A stretch of 64,000 nt of DNA. Origin: Sacculina carcini (taxonomy: Eukaryota; Arthropoda; Thecostraca; Sacculinidae). The notes beneath the pieces were generated by a model, which worked only from the letters and a program-made list of their open reading frames with translations, had not been told where the DNA came from and made no database searches. The translations under genes and the position numbers were made by a program. Location of the stretch: contig OU696573.1 in the NCBI GenBank assembly GCA_916048095.2, forward strand, positions 8,216,306 to 8,280,305, given 5' to 3'. Positions 1-38,690 of the stretch are shown here, piece after piece; within the stretch, counting starts at the first letter, position 1, and the number at the start of each line of letters is the position of its first letter.

Positions 1-150
1 ATCATGAGGCGATACTAAAACGTCCCTAGGCGATCCACGTACGAAACAATATAATCTGCAGAATGTTAAATGAGCGTTGAGGACGAAGCGGTTTGCACCG
101 CCTGTAAAATGCGCCACACAAGTCCCTAGCGAATAAGTGTGAATGTGTAT

Positions 151-190
<40 letters not shown>

Positions 191-958
191 TTCATACTCG
201 GAATGAATCAGACTGGCAGGCCACCAAGTACACATGTAGTAAATTCCTCAGCGCATTTCTCTCATGACAAACACACACACACACACACACATCTGCTGTA
301 CTGGCCAACACACTCGTGATGAACTCACATGTACAGCCCAATGCAACGAGACAAAAATAAATCGACCGCTCAATGTGAAACCACCTCCGTGTGTGTGTGT
401 GTGTGTTAGCACATTCCAAGGGAAATGGCAAACGGCCGAGTGAAGAAAAAACGGTGACACGTCAGGCCCCTGTGCCTGTACTCCAGGTGATATTCAGATG
501 AAACTATAGAAGACATAAACAATAGGAAACATCTCAACAGACAAATAGGTCACAAACTTCTTCACACTATGAACCTCACAGATATAAACCTTAATGAACA
601 GAATATGAAAATCAATTAAATTAAAACACCCACCTAGCAATTTGACTTACTACTTAAAAATACAACTAATCCATCAACGTTTCAATACAACCTTGTACTC
701 CTTGTACTCAAGTAACTCCTTACATATTTAAGCTTCACATCCAGAGAAAATTCCCCTGAATGGGTACCTCTGCTATGTAGGTCACTGAACACATACATAC
801 ACAAGGTATACCGAATAACATCATCTCCATAAAACAATGTAGGCAAAATGATGTGGAGCATTTGAAAGTGAACGCCTATCACTCGTACACAGTTGCCGAA
901 CTACAAACAATTGCCAACTGCAAAACACACCTCAATCCTGAATGAATACAACCATTTC
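1..958. other. Non-coding, probably intron 7 of the FAM120 gene
   Basis: No exon is recognised on either strand. The stretch holds (GT)n at about 152-187, (CA)n at about 271-291 and (GT)n at about 390-406, and is otherwise AT-rich unique-looking sequence. Confidence 0.6.
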
Positions 959-1199
959 CACTGAGGGATCCAGCACGGGGGTGGCTGATGGGGCTGAACC
1001 CCCAAAAATTTCCATCAACTCTTCATAACCAAGATATTCACTAAAATGGGCCAAGAAGAATATCTCTCTGTATAATTGGTAGATATAAGCATTATCGTTG
1101 CATAATGATGCATGCACATCACTGATTGCCCCATAAATTCAGCCACCCAAAACAATTTAATTCAGCCCCTCCCAAAATTGCACTCTGGAAACGCCACTG
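959..1199. mobile_element. Short hAT-like non-autonomous element (MITE)
   Basis: The 241-bp element starts CACTGAGGGATCCAG and its far end, reversed, reads CAGTGGCGTTTCCAG (10 of 15 positions agree). It is flanked by accatttc (951-958) and acaatttc (1200-1207), a 7-of-8 match to an 8-bp target duplication, as expected for hAT. The inner sequence has the typical GGGGCTGAA / TTCAGCCCC arms. No transposase is present. Confidence 0.7.
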
Positions 1200-1241
1200 A
1201 CAATTTCGATGATGAAAAAGTGGCAAGGCGACACTAATAAT

Positions 1242-2457
1242 TAGAATGACCTTTTGTTGCAAATACAACTTTTTATCATAGAATCTGTTCATAATAAGGA
1301 GCCAAAAATTAATATTTCATTGATCTGAAATAAGTATTAAATAAATTATAAATGCAACTTTTTGTTTTAGCGCAACTTTTTCATTTTTAAGATCAACTAT
1401 TTAGATTTAGGACAATTTCGAACTTTTAGAACAATTATTTCACACTATCCAGAACAATTGTTAGTTGTAAAGTTGTACAATGCAGCAAATGTTCATGTAT
1501 TGTCAACATAAACTCGATAAACATGTATCTGCAAGGTGGGTGAATATTGTGTACGTGTGTGGTGCTAGACATCCTGCGTGTGTATAGCACCACATACGGA
1601 CACACACATGTATAGACACAATACAGACAGAATATATAATATAGACATACATCTCTGATATAGACACGTGCATTTGTGCAATAGAAATAAACATTAATTT
1701 TTATACTTTTCGAGCAATCTTAGAGCAACTAGTTAGATCAACAGTACTACAGTACAGTAACAGTACTACAGTACAGTAACAGTACTACAGTACAGTAACA
1801 GTACTACAGTACAGTAACAGTCAATATAATTACCGCATAATCAGATGATATTTTATCTGCAAAATCTATTTAGACCTTGACACATTTAAGAAATTAGCAT
1901 CAAGTGATAATTTCAAATTATACTGTGTATTTAAATGTCACTACCAGGCATCAGTGCGACAGACTTGACAGACTAGACAGGCATGTGAAACACACAATCT
2001 TAACGCAACCGCGATTGCTCAATATACATTAAGTAGAAACAAAAACGTGAAACTCACAAAGTGTAATGTTAATGAGTGATTTCAGTGTTTAAATTTTATT
2101 ACCCTATTATTTAAAATTGACGATATTTAGCGAAGCATTGAGCTCAACTTATTAGCGCAACTATTTGCGATTTTTAGCGCTTCCAAATCGCCAGGGAGGT
2201 GACAGTTGAAGTTCATGAAGCATGCAATCCTAGCACAACCGCGAATGTTCAAAACGTATTGTAGTAATAGTTATCCAATGTAAAAAGTACAAATTTTCCT
2301 CACAAAAAGTGTTGACCATAATTAAGTGATTTTCACTAACCTTTTACGGGCTTTAGTGAAATTTTTGCACATTTTCAAGTGCAACTCTTTAGCGCAACTT
2401 TTAGGATTTTTTTAGCGCAACTTTTCTTAATTTTTAGCGCACCGCAGGGTCACCCTA
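1242..2457. mobile_element. hAT-like non-autonomous element, family A copy 1
   Basis: The 1,216-bp element is bounded by perfect 8-bp direct repeats CTAATAAT (1234-1241 and 2458-2465). Its ends are TAGAATGACC and, reversed, TAGGGTGACC. Both inner ends carry runs of the theme 'TTTAGCGCAACTTTT'. A second copy of the same family lies in inverted orientation at 19485-20931, and the two can be aligned along their whole length. No transposase frame is seen. The 8-bp duplication and TA-G-GG start suggest hAT, though P-type elements also make 8-bp duplications. Confidence 0.85.
1741..1820. repeat. 19-bp minisatellite inside hAT family A copy 1
   Basis: Four and a fraction tandem copies of ACAGTACTACAGTACAGTA. 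It is absent from the other copy of the family, so it expanded after the copies separated. Confidence 0.9.
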
Positions 2458-3071
2458 CTAATAATAGAATAACAAGCGGACATTGGAGCAAATGCTCAAA
2501 GGACAACACCTGACCACATGCACGACATCAACACCACTTGAAACCACAAAACACAAGCTCCGCAACGAGATCCGAGACCTGACGCTAAATTCTCGTAAAC
2601 TGACGACACTGTTCTGAGAAAATCTCACACTGACTGCACTGCTCGTTGACATGTTTGTCTCCACTTTCCTCTCCGTGCAGACAACTAGGGAAACACTAAG
2701 AAGAGCTAAGGAAACACCTTAGATAGTACGAAACATGGGCGCATATTAGTATCCAGGCTAGGGGAGGATGATGACCATCACGCTCATCACGACGTCAACC
2801 ATTTTTGGTCAATTTAAATACAATACACATTGTTATGAAAAGAATGTCACGTATATGATCACAGAGAAGACATATCACCATAATTCATAGCCATTGTTAT
2901 GCATAGACTAATCATAGACAAGTGTACGTATCAAGATACACTGTCTTGGAGTATAATTGCACTGCCATCTCACAGCCAAATGCTCCGGCATATATACCCT
3001 ATCCCGCAAGATCTACGCCTATCGACTATAAGGAGCCAATAGTTAAATAGCGTGCGTTTTTCCTAGTGTAC
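2458..3071. other. Non-coding, intron 7 start region
   Basis: This begins with the target duplication of the preceding element and ends at the exon 7 donor. Short open frames here match nothing I recognise, and I found no FAM120-like exon. Confidence 0.55.
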
Positions 3072-31223
<28,152 letters not shown>

Positions 31224-33237
31224 GGCTCAAGCAGCGACGGCGGACGGGCGGGCTCGATGAATTAACGAGGAATCAGTGACGACCACAAGCCGGCAGTCAA
31301 CGTTGCCGAGATGTCAGCGTTGGAGGGGGGAGGACAGGACAGGGAAATGGAGAATAGAAGGGTGACTGGCAGTTGTCAATTCTTCAACCGGCAATTTCCA
31401 GCGCTACTGTCTCATAGACAATCTCTTGAGCTGGCTAGAATAGCCGTCACAACCAGGTTACACCCAGATCGGACCAATGTTTATCAGTGGATTGCACTGT
31501 AGAGTTGGGTGGACAAGTGGAAACCGGCGTTGCATTGGCACAGTGCATCGGCTAGGCACTATCGAGCCCATTGAGCAGACAATGCATGATGGGACGGATC
31601 ATGTTTTCAAAAATCTGCGTACACAAGCACACACCAACATACAGCTCGTGTACGTACATACACACACACACGCGGACAGATATGTATCTATGTTCTATGG
31701 GTAAACCCGGTCAGTCATATTCGCTGACATTTTGCAATTCATCGCCTGGTGACTAAGACTCAAGAGGAACCCAGAAATGACTCAGTGATGCCCGCGAGGT
31801 AGTCAAAAGGTAGTCACGATGACTCACTATGTCTTACTCGTTCAGTCGGTGTCAGCTTCAGTCACCAATCAGACTCGAATCGACCAGAAATCAAACAGTA
31901 AGACTACAGATGCACACGCGCGAATACGAAGCGCGATCGCAAGTAAACGTGACTACCAAACACGGCATGCTATCGCCGTGCACAGCACGGTGTACCAGGT
32001 CAAACGCGACACTGTCTGAATATGTGGGGGAGTGACATTGTAATTTATGTCAGTGATTTGACATATCAAAATAAACTGGCGTAGAAGTGACTCCAAATCG
32101 ACCAGCAAGAGTGCAAGCAATGACAAAACCACACACACTCTCAGTACCAGCTGAAAAGACAGGAAAGCAAGCAGGACAAAAAAACCGACCCGCATGCATA
32201 TCATTAGCACGTGCTCACTACACATAGGAACGAACTAATAAACACACACGCATGCACACACGTACATCACATCTTACACAGCAGGTGTGATAAATGGAGC
32301 ACAATTACACACATATACAAACGCGCACACACACACACCGTTTACGCACATATGCACTTGGGAACTGTATTTATAGACGACAAACTGATGAAGCGTGGTA
32401 AACATACACATATTCACCCATACACACATCCTCATACACACACACACACACACACACTCATCCACCCACCCACACACATGCACACACACACGGATATAGC
32501 TGTCAACAAAACGGACGAAAGACAAAACGTGGAAAGAGAAAGACACAGAAATCCAACATTTGCCGATGCAAATGCAAGTGCCCCATAATATTTTCCCAGC
32601 GATAAATCGTCCACGGCAAAACATTTGCCTAAGGACAGAGTGCCCACGGATATTTCATAAACGAATAAACAAACACATGCGAGCAATTGGCCACAGGAGA
32701 AACACTGCTCACAAACGTTGTATCTAGGGGTCATGGAGAGTTCTCTCCTCATAGATATTCATAATTATTTCTCCCCAACAATATCGAGCCCTGATTTCGA
32801 TGTAAACTTTCTGCAGCGTCCGTACGAACAGCCCTAGCATAATCACTAACTACAAGAGGCCATCAGTGAGAAGCATCGACAGCCGGAACAGTGCGAAGAA
32901 GAGAAAGAGACTAGGAGACAACACAAGACAGAGGACAGCAATGCAGTGCGGAAGTATAGGCAGACAGCCAGCAACTACCCAACGAAGTGCACACGCGCAT
33001 ACAAACCGACAGACTCACAATCGATAACCCGCCGGCGTCGCACACACATACATAAAAATGTACATAGTAAGTGCATGTCCTACAATCGGCTGATTATGAA
33101 ACAAACGTTGCACACAAGAGCCGTAGTAAATTGGACACAGGGAGCGCAGCAAACCACTGCGACAAGAACAGTGTCCATGAAGAAATATACCCGAGAACGA
33201 ACAAGTATGGCCAACATTTCATTATTAGTGTTGCTAT
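31224..33237. other. Upstream flank of FAM120: leader and A/C-rich non-coding DNA
   Basis: The first 90 bases or so are GC-rich and probably 5' leader. The rest is A/C-rich on the plus strand with (CA)-rich patches at 31663-31674, 32323-32338 and 32431-32490. No exon was found. Plus frames such as 32211-32588 and 32946-33452 are compositional. Confidence 0.55.
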
Positions 33238-33534
33238 ATATACATAGTCGGCCCTCGGAGAAAAGTCCGCTATTCGGAGGTGCACCGTGCATCAACGGGT
33301 TATCGCATCGGACCAAAATAGTCATCCACGTCTTTAATGTGGATCCTTCATTTTCACAAAAATATTCCCTCATTGTTTACCAGTTTGCATCTTTCTCAAA
33401 TGATTCTGCCAGGATTTTTCATTACCCCAGCGTTCTCCTCTATATGCCATGAATTTGGTATGCTGCAGTTTGCATGAGAGTTCCGTTTCATCAATGTTGA
33501 ACACATCATTGTCTATTATTCATCACAGTCGAAC
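33238..33534 (-). pseudogene. Pogo/Tigger transposase fragment with one terminal repeat
   Basis: A minus-strand frame from about 33534 reads DNDVFNIDETELSCKLQHTK, FMAYRGERWGNEKSWQNHLR. This is the block around the first catalytic Asp of CENP-B/Tigger transposases (D-x-x-FN-x-DET-L-x-x-KL...KG). It stops at about 33378. At 33240-33276 the text TCGGCCCTCGGAGAAAAGTC then CGCTATTCGGAGG resembles a Tigger inverted end. Related CTATTCGGAGG / CTATTTGGAGAG patches at 33881-33893 and 33941-33960 suggest further pieces of the same family. Confidence 0.75.
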
Positions 33535-36049
33535 ATCATCACGAACATCATCACAGTCTATGATTCAATAGCAATTGGATTTGACAATATTATACGAAGT
33601 TCTACATTCCTGTGTGATTGATGTGCGGGACCTCCGTCAATACGAAATCCTAGGAGGCCGCCTAGTTGTCATATGACAAAAACCGGCCCTAATAAGTCAC
33701 TCGTCTCTGCAAATCAGCCTACAACAGTCAACTGTTGTCACTCGACAAGCTGACACATTCTATACATCATCTATTTGAGAAATACACAGATCACTCGTTT
33801 TCCGTTATTGGGAAGTGCTATATGACAGGGGATCAATAAAATATTCCACTATTTGATGGATTCCGCATTTTGAATTAAGCTATTCGGAGGTATAATTGAA
33901 ATGTATTTGATGGGCTTTTGATGGGGACCAAGAGAGCACTCCGCTATTTGGAGAGTCGAATGTTCGAGTGTGCAGCAAATGCCGAACAGCGAGAAAAGAC
34001 GGCTGGTCGGATGAGAAAGAGGAGTGACCATGAGGACTAGGCGCTCGTTTACAATTTGCTTAGTAAAGAGCCGTGCGGTCCGGGCAGTTTGACGAACGAT
34101 GGGCTCCCGCGTAGTGCCCACAAAATTCCCGGTAACTGAGAAAGCACCGGCTGGTCTTGTGGCACAGTCCCGCACATCGCTAACAACGCGCAACCCAAAA
34201 CCAGTCATATAGCGAACAAGAGCAGATGTTAACGAGTAGACGACCTCCAATGAGCGGTATTACCTCACGTGCAGCAGGAGAAACAGACAGTACAGCGTTG
34301 AAGGTTCAGCTAGATTCTCAGCCTGAAGGTTCAGATGATGAAGCGGAGGACAAGAGAGCGTGCTACAGACGCACGGATGTACCGAAAAGACTCTCAGGAG
34401 TCCAATCGTCTGGAATGTGACCAACTGTGACCTTCGACTGAATTGTAGGACTGGGAACGATAATGTTGACACCCGGGATATTTACTCGAACAGACTCAGC
34501 CACGTGCTTGCCATGTTAACATTTGAAAAACATATATACATGTTGCGACGCATTCCGTGATATGCAAGCATGTGCGCGCGAATCAGCGAACGAAAATCAG
34601 CGGTCAAAACAGGCAAACACACACAAACAAACAGAAAAATAGACAAATTTAGCGGTATTTGCGCAGTTTGTTATACTGGCGCGACATGAATGCATTGATC
34701 GCACTCAGCCAGCAAACGAGATAGAAGTATCAAATTGGCAGTGATGTCGCCCAACTACACATTGTCGAACATTATTCAGCTGCACAGAAACATAATTGTG
34801 AGCCCACACCATATATACATGGATAACTTTCTGAGAAGGCGAAAATTCTTCCTTGCCGAATCACAAATGATACTACACAAATACGAATCACTCGTACTAA
34901 ACATTCTAGCCCGAACAAAATCGTGACAAATTGGCACATCATTTGACAAACAAGAGCCAACCGAAAAAATATATAACGAAAAACAACCTGCAAAACACAA
35001 AGCTCACAAAACCCACCACAAAATAGAATCAAGGTACTTCGCTCGGTTATATTTAATATTCGCTTAGCCATATGCTATTTTACATGCATATTGTACAGAA
35101 TTCTAAAAACTAAATATCACGGATTCTTTATACGTGTTCATTATATCCCACGAAGTTATCGCGCAAAACAAATTAACGCCGGCCATAAATGTTATGCAAA
35201 GTAAAGAAAACTTCGACTAGCGAAAAAGCACGCCGCACATAGTGAAACGTCGCAGAGAAAATAAGCAGCAAATACAAGAAAGTGAGAATAAATCCGCTTG
35301 ACTCAGGACGAAATATGTGGATTTTGTGAAAGGCAATCGAAAGCTCGTTGAAAAGCTGCAATCATCGTTTCTTCGCTGTTGCTGCCTTTCGCAAAGTATA
35401 GCCAAATTGTCGTAAGGCGGAGTTCTCGTGTGAGCGCGCAGTCGTGAAGTTTTCTGAGTGCTGGCCGTGACTGCGTGATAACCCGTGTGTGGCGGCCGGA
35501 CCTGTGGTGTGCCAGCCGGAGCCGTGAGGCTTTGCCCCCCGTAAAACTAGACGTCAGCCTAACCTTCTCTACAGATGTTCCAAAAAGTAATGATATGCAC
35601 ACGTGCTAATTATATGCCCCCGAGACTGCAGCCTATATTCAGCCTGACAACACCACATATCAAAAACGAGTTGTTTCGAATGTGATACATCAATCCAGCC
35701 TGTATGCATAGGTGTATATTCCTCAAGGTCAATACAACTGACCTATTCATTCCCACATAATCTTACTGAAACGCAGCAATATGATCATGACGCGAAGGAA
35801 ATTCACAGTCCAGATATTTCACATGATCACCGGCACAGTATGCTCTTATAGCAGCGCGACCATGCAGCTTAGAGTTCATGTCGACAGTAACATATCAATT
35901 GGTATCATGTTTGACTGAGCATTTATTCCCAATTATTCCAAGATCCCAATTATTCCAAAGCACATAGATAGAAACAGGTTAAGCCAAAGCATCTATAACA
36001 CACAAATGCATCTTCACAGGCCTTTGCAGCGTTCACCTCTAATCACTAC
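33535..36049. other. A/C-rich upstream DNA
   Basis: No confident gene. Tigger-like end patches near 33880-33960. A GC-rich patch at about 35405-35545 could be a non-coding first exon or promoter island for FAM120, but nothing confirms this. Confidence 0.45.
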
Positions 36050-36243
36050 CAGGGCCTGCTCTAAGCATAGGCAATCTAGGCGTTCGCCTAGGACCTACGA
36101 TTGATGGCGGGTTTCAGATTGCAACTGCCATTGCCAGCAAAGCACATTTTGGTATTTTTGGTATACGGTTTTTATTTTACATTCCATCGAATTTCACCGA
36201 ATTCACTTTACCTAGGGCCTCCAATTATCTAAGACCCGCCTTG
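36050..36243. mobile_element. hAT-like MITE (194 bp)
   Basis: Ends CAGGGCCTGCTCTAAGC and, reversed, CAAGGCGGGTCTTAGAT, with flanking direct repeats TCACTAC (36043-36049 and 36244-36250). Internal arms CCTAGG-rich. No coding capacity. Confidence 0.72.
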
Positions 36244-37311
36244 TCACTACAACGATTAGTTACCACAATAACCTCAATCACCACAACACAGAACGACTGT
36301 GATTTTCGGAACTAAGTCGAATTGACTTCTTTCAACATGAAATGTTAAGACAACAAAAGATATGCAAACCAAACGTATACAAATAACTGAAGACATACTG
36401 CCAAGACACGCCAAAAATGACAACGACCTGGCCGGTCAAAACATTTCCATCAGTAAACTCAATGAATGTTTGGGTATAACAAACTGCAATCACAGTGTAA
36501 TTTACTTGAATAAATACTAGATCCAGGTACAACAAACATACTTTTCTCCGTATTACACACCGCACAATACCGCACAAACCGAAGCACAACCAACATTTTC
36601 TCGGGTTCCAAGTTATCGGAATGCCGATTGTGGCGCAACACGGAACACCGACGTAGTGTATTATATATGGGACAACAATGGAAATTAAATGTGACTTTGA
36701 AATGAAATCAACAACTATAGTATTCTTGAGCTATTTCGATGAAACAGTTATTCTAAAATCGTGAGGTACAACCAAAAAGGAATTCTGAGATATTCCCCAT
36801 ATATATCTGATGCACGATGAAAGCAACAACTAGTAATGGGAAAATTGTACAAAATTTTCGAAAAAAGCGGTATATTTTGTCAAAAGGCATGCCCAGAATT
36901 GTATGTGAGGATTTTAACGAAGAGTGTAAGCTTCGTCTTTGGTTGGTCTTTGGCAACTCTATGAAGAGAAATAGCGGCTTTCGAAGTCAACAGTTGTTCA
37001 GCTGGGCGGTCGTATGATTTCGGTGGTGTTTTGCTATTTCTATCAGAAGTGAGTTTGATGAAATGACATCAACAACGAATACTGTTGGGCTCGGTGGCAA
37101 TGGGAGAGTTTCGAGCAGGTGAGTGATCTATTTGTTCCAGTGCTTCCTGTATTGCATGCATGATAATGATAATGCACTGGTCCGAGGTGCTAATTTTCAA
37201 AGCTTGCTATTTGCTTTGAGATTTTGTAGGTGAGTACGTGAACTCGATTAAATAAGCAAATTTACAAACCGATTTCGAACATTTTTGGACCTAGCTTGTA
37301 ACGCATGTAGT
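36244..37311. promoter_or_regulatory. Composition switch and candidate divergent promoter region
   Basis: The plus strand changes from A/C-rich to T/G-rich near 36.9-37.0 kb. To the right, strong plus-strand donor-like sequences occur at 37118/37119 (CGAGCAG before GTGAGT) and 37229/37230 (TTTGTAG before GTGAGT). This fits a transcription start region serving leftward FAM120 and a rightward unit. No TATA box or known initiator was identified here; the call is inference from composition. Confidence 0.35.
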
Positions 37312-37690
37312 CAGTGGCGTATTGTGGTCGGACGGCACGATTTAGGGGCGCCACAAGAGCTGATCAACACGTTGAATTATCGTTATCTGAGTCCGATTTC
37401 TCAATATAGTTTTTCATATCTGCTGTTTTCATCTCAAATAACTAAGCGGAATGAAGAAAAGATCGGTTGAGAATAATTATTGTCAATTGGGTGATTGGAG
37501 GCATGCTCAATACTTATTACAATTATAAGGGCTTCGTTTTCCAGGTATGTCGACATATCGACCTGCTAATTAATTAATAGTCGTGTTGAAGCGCTCAATG
37601 TCTTGCGGTTTAGCGACCTGCAAGCTTCTTTGGCGGCCGGTGGCAAAAAAATTACTGTATCGGGCGGCAGATTGCCTAGCTACGCCAATG
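37312..37690. mobile_element. hAT-like MITE (379 bp)
   Basis: Starts CAGTGGCGTATTG and ends with the reverse of CATTGGCGTAGCTAGG. Flanked by CATGTAGT (37304-37311) and CATGCAGT (37691-37698), 7 of 8 matching. No transposase. Confidence 0.75.
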
Positions 37691-37924
37691 CATGCAGTTT
37701 TTGTGTGCTAAAATCAACCTTTTGCTCTCGAGGCGGCCCAATTAGGGTCGAGTATATTTACACAATTGTATCTGGTCTCGTGTATATCAACACTGGTCTT
37801 TGAGCTCTCGTATTCATGAGTACTACTCCCACAGATACAGTTGACGTTCTGGAAGAGACCCAAGTCTTGAGCTCGTAAGTCTGGTTCTTTGGTGGCCGGG
37901 TGCGGGAATATCTGCACTCTATAG

Positions 37925-38118
37925 TTAAACATTGATCCCTCTTACTCCCGCACTTCATCCAGACGAGTTTTACGATTACTTACTGTATTCGCATTCAACA
38001 CCCAACCTGAAAGATCATTTCAGTTGTTGATGACCGCTTGAGAAAGCATACTTTCTAATGTTAAATCTTGGTTTCATCCTTAAATTTCGTTGTTTCTTTT
38101 GATTGTTTCATTCACCCT
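37925..38118 (-). pseudogene. C-terminal tail of a CR1-like LINE reverse transcriptase
   Basis: The minus frame reads LRMKPRFNIRKYAFSQAVIN with NWNDLSGWVLNANTV and TRLDEVRE. This matches the family ending (IRKY-x-FS-R-VI-x-WN-LP-x-x-VV-A-x-x-V-x-x-FK-x-x-LD). Frameshifts are present. Confidence 0.7.
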
Positions 38119-38362
38119 CATTCTGAAACCCCCTTTTGTACTTTCTTGGTCATGCTTTTGTGTTATAATTTTGTCTGCTAGACTTAGGTCTAGGTTTTCA
38201 GCCTGCTTTCGTAGGAAAGTTCTCTGAGGCGCGGGACCAGTTTGGTGGCTCGACATTGGGCATTCTCCGAGGCCTCGGCAGTACTCGACAAAAATTTGTA
38301 ACCACACCCATCCCACCCACCCCCTGCCAAAAACAGAACGAACGACAAAAAAATATCACAAA

Positions 38363-38690
38363 CTAATACTTTATTTGGCCGCCCTTCATCTTCATAACAC
38401 TGGAGACGTTTGGTGAGAGAGAGAGCAAGGTTGTAGACTGTGGCAGCTGGAATATGGTTGCAGGAATACCGGATAGCTGCATCCAGCCGCGGTATGGAGC
38501 TGACGTCCTCGCCTTGTAAGTATTTTTGACGATAGTCCAGATGTTCTCCATAGGGTTGATATCAAGGCTATTGCCAGTTTAGTCTTCAATAAATGGTACT
38601 TGATAATCCCGTATCCACTAGACAACAGGTTTAGCAGTATAAGCTGGTGCACCGTCCTGTTGAAAGACATTGGCTTGGCTGGCCTTTGCT
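38363..38690 (-). pseudogene. Tc1-like transposase C-terminal remnant
   Basis: Read on the minus strand from about 38672: NVFQQDGAPAYTAKPVV, WIRDYQVPFIED, NSLDINPMENIWTIVKN and finally MKMKGGQIKY with a stop at 38365-38363. The second catalytic Asp (QQDGAPAYT) and the Glu (NPMENIW) are visible, with 35 codons between them, two of which are stops. Frameshifts follow. This is a dead fragment of an ordinary Tc1 family, distinct from the element at 16814-19421. Confidence 0.88.

Noticed and set aside
932-1117. Minus frame as a downstream FAM120 exon
   Set aside because: It overlaps a hAT-like MITE and lacks the expected K/R-EW motif.
34226-34420. Plus frame MLTSRRPPMSGITSRAAG as an exon
   Set aside because: Short, no motif, and it overlaps a minus-strand frame near Tigger-like debris; no support beyond an open frame.
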